From Archivesica marissinica (lineage: Eukaryota; Mollusca; Bivalvia; Venerida; Vesicomyidae), in contig CM026404.1 of assembly GCA_014843695.1 (NCBI GenBank), positions 55,345,018-55,409,017 on the forward strand: DNA of 64,000 bases. The letters are read 5' to 3'. The notes under the pieces were generated by a model, which saw only the letters and a list, made by a program, of their open reading frames with translations, was not told where the DNA came from and made no database searches. Made by a program: the position numbers and the translations under genes. Every line of letters starts with the position of its first letter. The first letter of the stretch is position 1. Of this stretch, positions 42,901 through 55,693 are shown piece after piece.

Positions 42901-45900
42901 CTGCGTTATCACGACTTCCTAAGTTCCCCTAAGTTTAGAACTCTTAGAACATACTGATTCCAATTGAGAAAGTTCTGACTCCCTTTTAGAACGTTATCAT
43001 AAACTACTCACTTTGAGAACACATTTCCCCATTCAGTCCACGAGCACATCCTTGCAAGCAGTGTCCATCCTCATTGTGACAATGTTCCGCCCAACACTCC
43101 TCGCATCTACCTTTACATTGTGGTCCGTACTGTCCTTCTTGACACGGTTCACTACATGTCTCACCGAACCAGCCAGCGTCACATCCGTCTTGCTCCCGAC
43201 ATTCCCCGCTGACCGCATCACACGATCCTAAACTACAATGGCATCGTGTGAGACAGTCTTCGCCGAAGAAATATTCCGCACACGTTCCGTATGCATCAAT
43301 CTCACAAATATTCATACTCACATCTGTGACGCCAGTATCGAACTGCTTTATTGCCAGATACTGCGATAGTATTGGCGGGTCATAGGTTAGGTTAAATATT
43401 CCGTGAGTATAGAGTTTATGTTCGAGCTTCGAGTATTCGCTTTCATTATAGGCGTTGGGATTTATTGACGTGTTGCTTAGCAGTATCCAGAGCGGGTTCG
43501 ATTCGTAGCAGTTGAGATATAAGACCCGCCCAGGACAGAGAAGACCATATATCACAATTTGAGATATCTGAAAATAATGAAATATCGTGATTAGGTTGTA
43601 CTAGATCTTATTCAAACTTATACAATATCATGATTAGGTAGTACTAGATCTTATTCAAACTGATACAATATCGCGATTAGGTTGTACTAGATCTTATTCA
43701 AACTGATACAATATCGCGATTAGGTTATTCTAGATCTTATTCAAACTGATACAATTTTGCGATTATGTTGTATTAGATCTTATTCAAGCTGATACAATAC
43801 CGTGCTTAGGTTGTACTAGATCTTATTTAAGCTGCTACAATACCGCGATTAGGATGTACTAGATCTTATTCAAACTGATACAATATCGTGATTAGGTTGT
43901 ACTAGATCTTATTCAAACTCCAGCTCATGTATATGTGTTTCCAACAAAGACAATGTACATACAAATCTACTGCATAGAGAGTCTAAGATACAAGAGTGAG
44001 TACCTGTATTGGGACTGTAAGATCTAACACCATCCATTGATATTTCTTTGGTTTGGAAACGTAGCAGCAGTTTTGTCGCGTCAAATGCCTATTATAACAA
44101 CCGTCCACTGCCATACTAGACGGAGCACTCACCGAGAACAACTTAGCAACACTACTCTCTGTTGTAGGCTTGTCACGGGCAAAGTTAAACCCTGCAGTGA
44201 AACAATACGAGATATATTGCACTCTAATGAAACAATACGAGATATATTGCTCTGTAATGAAACAATACGAGATATATTGCTCTGTAATGAAACAATACGA
44301 GATATATTGTCCTGTAATGAAACAATACGAGATATATTGTCCTGTAATGAAACAATACGAGGTATATTGCCCTGTAATGAAACAATACGAGATATATTGC
44401 CCTGTAATGAAACAATACGAGGTATATTGTCCTGTAATGAAACAATACGAGGTATATTGTCCTGTAATGAAACAATACGAGGTATATTGCCCTGTAATGA
44501 AACAATACGAGGTATATTGTCCTGTAATGAAACAATACGAGGTATATTGTCCTGTAATGAAACAATACGAGGTATATTGCCCTGTAATGAAACAATACGA
44601 GCTATATTGCTCTGTAATGAAACAATACGAGATAATTGCCCTGTAATGAAACAATACGAGATATATTGTCCTGTAATGAAACAATACGAGGTATATTGCC
44701 CTGTAATGAAACAATACGAGATATATTGCTCTGTAATGAAACAATACGATATATATTGCCCTGTAATGAAACAATACGAGATATATTGTCCTGTAATGAA
44801 ACAATACGAGATATATTGTCCTGTAATGAAACAATACGAGATATATTGTCCTGTAATGAAACAATACGAGATATATTGCCCTGTAATGAAACAATACGAG
44901 ATATATTGCCCTGTAATGAAACAATACGAGATATATTGTCCTGTAATGAAACAATACGAGATATATTGTACTTTAATGAAACAATACGAGATATATTGTC
45001 CTGTAATGAAACAATACGAGATATATTGCCCTGTAATGAAACAATACGAGATATATTGTCCTGTAATGAATCAATACGAGATATATTGTACTGTAATGAA
45101 ACACTACAAGATATATTGTCCTGTAATGAAATAATACGAGATATATTGTACTGTAATGAAACAATACGAGATATATTGTCCTGTAATGAAACAATACGAG
45201 GTATATTGCTCTGTAATGAAACAATACGAGATATATTGTCCTGTAATGAAACAATACGAGATATATTGTCCTGTAATGAAACAATACGAGATATATTGTC
45301 CTGTAATGAAACAATACGAGATATATTGCCCTGTAATGAAACAATACGATATATATTGCCCTGTAATGAAACAATACGAGATATATTGTCCTGTAATGAA
45401 ACAATACGATATATATTGTCCTTTAATGAAACAATACGAGGTATATTGTACTGTAATGAAACAATACGAGATATATTGTCCTGTAATGAAACAATACGAG
45501 ATATATTGCTCTGTAATGAAACAATACGAGACATATTGCTCTGTAATGAAACAATACGAGATATATTGCTCTGTAATGAAACAATACGAGATATATTGCT
45601 CTGTAATGAAACAATACGAGATATATTGCCCTGTAATGAAACAATACGAGATATATTGTCCTGTAACGAAACAATACGAGATATATTGTCCTGTAATGAA
45701 ACAATACGAGATATATTGTCCTGTAATGAAACAATACGAGATATATTGTCCTGTAATGAAACAATACGAGATATATTGTCCTGTAATGAAACAATACGAT
45801 ATATATTGTCCTTTAATGAAACAATACGAGGTATATTGTACTGTAATGAAACAATACGAGATATATTGTCCTGTAATGAAACAATACGAGATATATTGCT

Positions 45901-48900
45901 CTGTAATGAAACAATACGAGATATATTGCTCTGTAATGAAACAATACGAGATATATTGCCCTGTAATGAAACAATACGAGATATATTGTCCTGTAACGAA
46001 ACAATACGAGATATATTGTCCTGTAATGAAACAATACGAGATATATTGTCCTGTAATGAAACAATACGAGATATATTGTCCTGTAATGAAACAATACGAG
46101 ATATATTGCTCTGTAATGAAACAATACGAGATATATTGCTCTGTAATGAAACAATACGAGATCTATTGTCCTGTAATGAAACAATACGAGATATATTGCT
46201 CTGTAATGAAACAATACGAGATATATTGCACTCTAATGAAACAATACGAGTACATAGTCAGCTGATTGCATAGACATGCCCCATGCAACTATGACATATA
46301 TACATGTACGCGATAAAATCGTACCCTAGTCAACTCGACCACCGGCCTGCCTCTCATTACGCCGAAGTACCCCTGACCTTGTACGGAAAGAGTTTCGATT
46401 TTTTTATGAATAACCAGCACGTCACTCAAATATCAACAAACTTTACAATAAAAGCCTTGTTTTAAAAATGATAAAATAACGTCGATTGCGTTATATAAAT
46501 ATACTTACACATGTATATATGTCAAATATTGCATGGGGCGTATCTATGCAATTGGCTACCTGTGTGTAAGTAGGTTTCTCTGATCTCAGATTCAAGCTCA
46601 AGTGATAATATTTACAACGCTATTGCACTTCCTTTGATGAACCTATACGCCCTGATTGTATTCATTTTCGTATGAGGGTTCCCAACTAATGATATGCAGC
46701 TGACATGCGCACTCGAAGCTAAAAGCATGCGCCTTCGGTCTCCACATACTTTAATCACGCCCACTGTAGTTCATACCCCGGTGGAAACTATTAACCCGCG
46801 ATTCATTCCTTAAATGGTTGAGTTTGAGATTTGCTCTTGAAACAGCCAATCAGAAATTTCGAGACTGAGCTTGAGATTGGAGAAAGGTTTTATAGCCTCC
46901 GTGCCATTTTAGGTTTAGGATGTGAATGTGAAAACTATGTAAATACGTAAATAGAGGACATAGTTCTCGTTCCCGATGTTCAGGTGCGAACATTCCGGAG
47001 TTTGAGCCCTGCTGGAGCTGTTACGATTGTGCCCTTAGGCAAGGTATTAATTTCCACGTTGCCTCTTCTCTCTCCCTCGTGGCGACGAATTTCATCAGCA
47101 ATGAGGTATCGATAGTGATTAATATAAGTTTTAAGAACTTGTTTCGCAATCGACCTGAAACAAATTTGTATAAACTAAAGGCAATGTACATAGACATGTT
47201 CATATACATTTTCTTCAAAAATTGAAAATATGAAAATGAGAAAAATGCAATAAAATACTATGTATACTATATACTATACTATATACTATGTATATGACAT
47301 TCCGGTTTGCACATGTGCTTGTGTGCGCTTATGTAACATTGTTTGATTGTTTGGCTTCCTTAAAACAAATGTAATTCTCATCATTTTAGGGCTACGTTTC
47401 CAAAAGTTTGTGCGAAGTTAAATATTTTTATATTTAAGTTTATTTAACGTCGCTACCGGTTTCCCATTTGAGCGACGGGCAGTTTACCTAACAACACCTT
47501 TCCTGGGCAGGCTCCAGCGGTTAGCCAGTACTTGGTGCACCAACCTCCATAAGAAACTGCCAACGTTTTCATATAAATGAGACACGGTCTGAGCGGGGCT
47601 TGAACCCGTGACCATCAAGTTAATATTATGAATGGTGATTATAACACATATTTCATTATGCTGAATGATGGGGTATCTGTGGCCGCTTGGTTACGGTCAT
47701 TGACTTCAAATAAATTTAAATCATTTGACCCTCACGTTTGTGGGTTTGAATCGAATCACACTTGGGATCTCGAAATCGTTCAAGTGAGTGAGCTATGCAG
47801 CTGACTTGTTGCGGTAGATCGGTGGTTCTACTCGGGTTCATATCAGTTCCTGAATTACTGCTGGAAATGGTATCTGGGCTCTACCTCAAACAATAATTCA
47901 AGGTTTCAAACGTATTGGCATAATCAGCAACTATATTGCCTTTGGCCATTTACAATGATAGAAATATGGCAAAGACATCACCAAACATGTTACAGATATA
48001 CATATATATATAAACAAATACAATACATTTAAGAAACAGTAGTAATTGACAGGGTATTACTACGTAATGACATAGCTTCTTTGATGTACTTACAAACATT
48101 TATCAACTATTTTATATTTTTGCATGACATGATAGATATAAATTTATTTATTGATAACCATGCTATGTAGCCCAAATAGTTCAATCTTATATCTCTGTAT
48201 TTTTCACAACATAATATAAAATGGTATTCTGATTCAATTACATTTTGATTGCATAATTAGAACGCTATGTAATGCATAATAGCAGGGTATATTAAACAAG
48301 AATCAAAATTCAGTTGAAATTAAAACTCACCAAAACAATATATAGAAACATTAAGAGCATAGCTGTTTTCATCAAACTCTACTCCATGTGAACTGAAAAT
48401 GAAATCATCGGAAAGCGATGTATATGAGGGTAAATTAAAGAATAGAAATGCTATGTAAATGTATATACCATGTTGTTGTATTAGTTAAATTCAAATGTTA
48501 TATAAATATGAATGGTACAATGTACATGTTTGGTACCCTGAGATTCAGTTTTGCAAAACGGAATTGATATTTTCAGAAATGCGATACTGCCCAATTAACG
48601 ATTTGGGTGTTAAAATACACTGCTCAAAACAATTAAAGGATCATACACATATTGCGCTGCGAGTGTCCACCCTGTATCATTTGCACCGCCCTGGCGACCT
48701 CGGGTGGATTTAAGTGACGCCTAACACAATCGCACGTGTAAATAAGCACATAAAGTCCCCAAAGAGCCAAAACGAGTTCATACTGATCACTATAACGAAA
48801 GATGGCAATGGACTCCAATATTTATTTATTTTTATTACGTTTATTTATCGTCGCTACCGGTTGCCCATATGAGCGACGCCTCCTGAAGATATTAGTCATT

Positions 48901-51900
48901 TTAGATTTTGGAGGATAGTGCAATGATACAGAGAGAGACCCATGCCAGAGTCTCCTCTGGTTCTTTTATGTGCACAGTGTACAGCACCGACACGAGACGT
49001 CGGTATAACGTCCCATCTGAAAGACTGTTAATTTTATTAGGGTCAGGCGGGGGATCGAACCTGACTCCCATATCACAACTCAAGCCAATTTATAGGGGCA
49101 TTGATTTCAATCACAATTTGCACGAGCTTCCTGACTAGCAAACCGCTTGATTTACCCGTGCGTATTCACAAGAGACATGTATTAGCGCATAGTAATGGAC
49201 AATATATATGTCGATACTAAAATGATTACTGTAGATGTACCGTAATCGTATAAGTTCCAAAACAAGTCCAAGTTATAAGTGTTTATTTAAATACATTTCT
49301 ACGGTGTACCCAAGCACGGTATGGAGCTTTCAATAATCCCAGTTCGTCTCCCCTGTAATCTAGATTTATGTCATCTTTTATAGAGAAGCAAGCTTGGACA
49401 TGTATTCCATAACATGTCAAGCTACAGATGTTCCAGTAAACATGTTTGGCATAACTGCCACTCAATATATCAATTCGGATATATTGTTTTGGTGCAAACA
49501 CATGCTTGTACGGAAATAACATGTTAATATTTTGAAATTGTACTGTTTAAACTTAAAACATCAGAGTACATTTTTGATGTAATAGCACACATGTGTGGGA
49601 AAACCTTTAATATGCTGATCAGGCATACATGTAAGGGATGTCCACGCCAAGTATACTTGTTTATCTGCCAAATGTATTTGCTTCTCTGCCAACATAAACA
49701 GTTAGTACAGTTCCATGTATAATTGCCTTGTATAACGACCGAATACAGCATTATTATAATTAATCAATTCAACATTTTATTACATAAAGCACAATAACAT
49801 TGCTTATAGTAAGCATATATATATACATACAATTGGAAACATGGTTTACAGAGAAGCATGTATTACATATGATATACACGTGTATACTTACAACATGTAC
49901 AATAATGAAAAATAGTAGAAATTATCAGAATGAACGTCCATGGTAGCAAAACGTGCGCATTTCTTGAGTGTGTAATACCATGAATGTTCATTATGACTAG
50001 ACGTTAAGCATGTTTACAATACAGTTCAGTTATATATTCAATGGGTTGAAGACATAATGTGGTCATACTCTTGATAAATTTGCAAAATATATATATTTGG
50101 AAATATTTAGAATGGTGGTTTTCGATTTTTCACAGAATACATTTTTCATTTTGTGCATATTAGGCCAATGGCAATACTACTGTTTCAGATGCTTATTTCT
50201 AAGGTTTCTTAATTTTTAGCAAACTAGTAGAAAATGGTATTCATTTTCCAAGGTATTTGAATTACAATTTTGGCAAGTTCGGTCATTTCTAGATAATTAA
50301 TATATCTACCTCTTTCTATTTCGAGGGTATGTGATGACAACTGTAATTTAGTGAGGGCTATGTGGAAATTCTTCTCTTTTATAAATTCTAAATATTTTTT
50401 AAATTGAAAAGCATGTTTTACTTTTGCATAAGTATCTAAACGAGTAGAATTATTTATTCTTGCAGTCCATTCTTGATAATATATATCATGTAAACGAGTT
50501 TTCAATATTTTAAATTCCGCTGTTGTGATCATCTGCAGTTCCCAATAATTTGATAGTCCACAATTATCAAGAATTTGTTTAATCTGAAAGGCCCAATTGC
50601 TTCCTCTATATGTTTCATTAATATTCACATCGTTATAAAGCATGCTATAGGTTTTGTATAAAAGTGAGTTTCTGTCACATGAACATAGTTTAGACCAGTA
50701 TTTTAACATATGTATTTGTCGCCTGACTTTCATGGGTGTCCTACCGAGTTCGCCATAGATTGCATCTAGATTTGTAGATTTTCTAACATATAATATTTTT
50801 CTGCAAAATTTTAAGTGTACAGCTTCAATGTCTTTAGCTTCAATATTTCCCCAAATTTCACTCGAATAATTTAGTATAGGTGCCACAAGCGAGTCAAACA
50901 ATTTAATCTTTTGCGATGTAGGTAAATCAAGTTGATTATATACAGTAAAAAGGTTATGCATGGCGCGTGATGCCTGGGAGGCCAGATGTTTTTGAGACCG
51001 TAGCCAGTTATTATTTTTGAAAATATGCAAACCTAGGTACTTGAAGGATTCTACTTCATCGATTTTTGTGCCATTAAAATAGAAGTCATAATGCGTTGGT
51101 CGTCCTAGTTCAAAAATCATAATCTTTGTTTTCGTTATATTTATTCTTAATCCCCACTCGATACAATACCTAGATATATCGTTCAATAGTGATTGTAAGG
51201 ATTGGGGGTTTTGGGCAAGCAAGATTGCATCATCAGCAAATAGCATCAGATATAATTTTACATCTTCAATGGACATAATGCCATCTAGATCCGTATTAAC
51301 ATTAATTAAGATATCGTTTAAGAAAAACAAACATAGTAAGCTACTACATGGATCGCCCTGTTTCAGACCAATATGGGACTGTATAAAATCTGTTGTTTTC
51401 GATTTAAAACGAACATGTTGCTTTATAATACAATACATTGATTTTATCGCTTCGGTAAGTTTCGAACTGACGTTTTCGGTCATGAGTTTTTGCCAGAGAA
51501 GGGCCCGGTTTATGTTATCAAACATGCGCTCCCAGTCTAAGAAAGCTACATATAATGTTTGTTTCTGTGATAAGGTTTTTGCTATAAGGCTCTGTAAGAT
51601 AAATAAACAATCAGCAGTGGACTTCCCTTTTTGAAAGCCAAATTGATTATCAATAATAACTTCTTTGTTGGCTGACCATTTTGTTAGGCGATTTGAGATA
51701 AGCTGAGAATAAATTTTGGCTAAAATATTTACAAGCGTTATGCCTCTATAATTTTGTGGTGCACATGGGTCACCGCCTTTATGAATGGGTATAATAATTC
51801 CTTCCGCCCAGGATTCAGGGTACACGCCAGTCAAATGTTTTGTTGTACAAACTTAGCAATAACGGACAGATATTTTCAAAGGAATGTTTAAAAACTTCTG

Positions 51901-54900
51901 CGATTAAATTGTCGGTTCCTGCGCTTTTATTATTGTTCTGTGACATGACTGCTCGGTTTAGTTCATCCATAGTAAATACCGTATCGAGATATTCGTCAGA
52001 GATATTATTTTGTGTATTTGTGTCTAAGTTTGTTACTTGTGGCTGATTGCCAAACATTGCTTCAAAATGACGGTGCAGATCGCTAATGTTTATTTCATTT
52101 TTGTTGTGTTTGTTTTTTTTGTATTGTTTTTTAATGTTAGCCCAAAAACGTTTTGGATCACTTGATGCCATTTTGGCAAGTTTAACTCCCTCGTTATAAC
52201 GAAACCGAGACGTTTTTAAACGTTTAATCTTTGTGTATTTATTTTTGTTGGTGAAAAATGTCGATTTGGTTTGTCTGTTATTATGGTGGAGGAATGCATT
52301 TCTTGCTTTATTGTAGTCTCGCCGGGCGTTAATACACTCACCGTCGAACCAGGGTTGTTTACGTTTGATAATTGCGGGATTACGTGTACTCGAGCCACGT
52401 GTTTTGCTAAATATACTAAAAGTGTTTTCCTGCATGAAAGTAGTAAATTGATTTACCGTTTCATCGATGGTGCAGTTATTTATATTTCGTAACATATTAT
52501 CGAGCACATTCTGTCTCCTACTTAACTGCATGAGGAATGACTGTATTTTCGTACTATCCCATTCAATGTATTGGCTAGTGTTTGTAAGTACAGTGTCACG
52601 TGATATAATTGTCGGGGGTGGTTTACATTGTATTGAATACGATATACCCACGTGATCTGATAATACGCTAGGTTGTGATATAGTAAATTGTGAGATGTAT
52701 TTAAAATCATCATTGTCTAGAAGTAAATAATCCACAGTACTTGAACCTTGTTTGCCATGAAAAGTAAAATCGCCAATATCTTTATCGGAATGTAGCCTGC
52801 CATTAGCTATTAAAAAATTGCAGTCTTTGCAAAAAGAAAGTAGTTTTCTACCATAGTTATCGACAATACAATCTTTGTTTACACGTGGAGGATAGGTGTT
52901 GTCATTAATATTATAAGTACCTGTGTTTATAAAATTGTCAGTAAGCATGTAATCATCAATATTTGATGTTCGAGAGTTCAAGTCCCCTTGCACGAGGATT
53001 TTACCTAGAGTATTATATTTCTCAATTCCTTCTTCTATTTGTTCGTAAAAGTCTATATCAATATGGTTTAAAACCGTAGAGTTTGCCGGTGGTATATAGA
53101 CACTACATATATAAACGTCTTCATTAAATGAAAATAATGTTTTACACATTTTAATCCACACTACACCATATTGGTGTTTTTCTATTATTTGTATCTTGGA
53201 GCTGAGCTCACTTCTTATATAAACAGCGATACCACCACTATATCTACCTTTTGTCGTGTTTCTCGATTTATTTCCAGGTAAATGTTCACAGGTGTATCCG
53301 GTTATATTTAAGTTTATATCGGGATTAGGTGGTAGCCAGGTTTCACAAAGGACTGTCACATCGTGTTGGTTGATCTCATCTAAAAGGTCAAGGTCACCTA
53401 GTTTTCTTGCTAAACCATTGATATTCCAGCTGAGAATGGATAGTTGCTCCTCATGACGCCCTTAAGCGCTTCCAATGGCCTGGGGTGTGGGACGATATGG
53501 CACACCATTGATGTATAGTTGGTTGCCGATCATACGGGTTTGGTTACCTTTTGCTTTCTCTTGTTGAATGATGTGATACACGGCATTTCTGGCATCTCTT
53601 ACTGCTTTTGGGCGTTGGATGCTGACGCCGACATTAGCTTGCTTGAGTTGCTGATTGAGTCCATAAGCCTTCTCCCGAATTGTTTCTCTGTCACTATATT
53701 TGTGAAACGGCACGACGACTGGTCGTGGTTTTCTAGCATTAATAAATTTATTATAAATGGACCATTACTTATGAATATGTACATTCTATACAACTAATTA
53801 TGGAGGTAATTAATTAACATAATCAACATATAACCCCTTTATGTTACATAGAGTCATTATAAAAAGTGATCCTTTAATTGTTTTGAGCAGTGTATATATG
53901 ACGGACAAGGCAAGTTAATATCTACGTCTGTTCCCAGGCTACATATTTGGCGCATATTGCATGTAAATACTATTCTACAAGCTATGACAATTTAGCATAG
54001 AACATTAGTTTCATGTTAAATGATATATATATATCTGACTTACCGTTAGCAACAAGGCAGGAAATCATCGGTAGAATCATACATACGATCATCAAAATAA
54101 TATGAGTCAAATCTCCGTCCATTGCAATAGATCGGAACAACACAATATGTTTGATTTAAATGCACTAGATCTGATGAACACACTAGTTTTGATTAATTGC
54201 ACCAGATCTGAGCAACATAATATGTTTGATTTATTGCAATTAAATCTGAGCAACATAATATGTTTGATTTATTGCGCTGTATCTAAGCAACATAATATGT
54301 TTGATTTATTGCAACTAAATCTGAGCAACATAATATGTTTGATTTACTGCATTAGATCTGAGCAACATAATATGTTTGATTTACTGCATTAGATCTGAAC
54401 AACATAATATGTTGATTTATTGCAACTAAATCTGAGCAACATACTATGTTTGATTTATTGCAATTAAATCTACGCAACATAATATGTTTGATTTATTGCA
54501 ATTAAATCTGAACAACATAATGTGTTTGATTTAATATACTTCTATTTCCAAGAAAGTGAAATAAAGAACAGATTCTGTAGAACCGCCTTGCTTATGTAGT
54601 ATGGTATATTATCCCCCCCCCCGATATTCTCGTGTACATCGTGTATATCGTATTGCCGATGACATAGCAATTATCTTTTTATTTTAATGGTTGTTTCGTG
54701 ATTTATTTTCCGTGTGTAATTCTTGGAAGCAGATATAACCTGCCCATGTAAATATACATCATAAAATATCATACCATTTTAATTGAAAGGCAAAGTTGTA
54801 ATATCATATGATGAGCTCATATTCCCTTCACGATATTCTCTATTGATTGTTGTCCTCCTCCTGTCATGTACATGCTATAGTTTAATTGCAATCGTTTTTG

Positions 54901-55655
54901 TTGCTGTTTAGTTTAGTTTATCTCGATTGGAAACAAGTTATTTCAACTTATATTAATCACTCTCGAGACCTCATTCCTGATGGAATCTATCGCCACGAGG
55001 GAGAGAGAAGAGGCAACGTGGAATTTAAATGTCTTGCCTAAGGGCACACTCGTAACGGCTCCAGCGGGGCTCGAACTCCGTAGCTTTCGCATCTGAAGCG
55101 AACGCGCATCCACTGCGCTATCACGACTACCATAAAACACTGTTTTTGCTGTTTAGCTATATTAGTGTTATAACATAGTGATTTATGCTCCTGCAAATAC
55201 ATACATGTATAGTGTCGTCTTAGAATGAATTTGGTCATTACTTGTGCTGAGTTGAATAATTAATTATATATACTGATGCATTTTGATACCAAAATGAAAC
55301 TGTGCACTTGCCTTCGAGGTAAAATTTATATCGTTTTAGAAAACAATATAGGCAAATTTGGTATCAAAATGTGCGAAATATTTGGTAAATTATTGCAATG
55401 TGGGATGGATTATTTCTTCACTCATGATTGTAAAATCCATAATTCTAAACTTTGTAACGAAAAAGTTAAAACTGTTTCCCAATGTATATGTGGTACAGAT
55501 AGCACGTGCTACCAAATAATTTCTATAAAATCTAATACAACTTGATCTATTAAAGTAGCAGTATTGGACAGTTGATGTAAAGAGAGAAAGAGAGGGAGGG
55601 AGGGCGGGGGGAGGGAGAGAGAGAGCTAGGAGAGATAGAAGAGAGAGGGAGAGAG

Positions 55656-55693
<38 letters not shown>

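Larger units (their letters stand above)
48618..53892. mobile_element. Inverted-repeat-bounded 5.3 kb segment flanked by TA
   Basis: CACTGCTCAAAACAATTAAA at 48618 and its reverse complement ending at 53892 match for ~26 bp, and each is flanked outside by TA. This is the layout of a Tc1/mariner-type element. The interior holds a SINE-B and the whole LINE at 50.2-53.7 kb but no recognised transposase, so a non-autonomous element later invaded by a LINE is the simplest reading. Confidence 0.6.

Noticed and set aside
43983..46273. Open frames up to 545 codons on both strands with ETIRDILSCN-like repeats
   Set aside because: Ten-residue period from the 30-bp array. Only 44004-44191 on the minus strand is real coding sequence.
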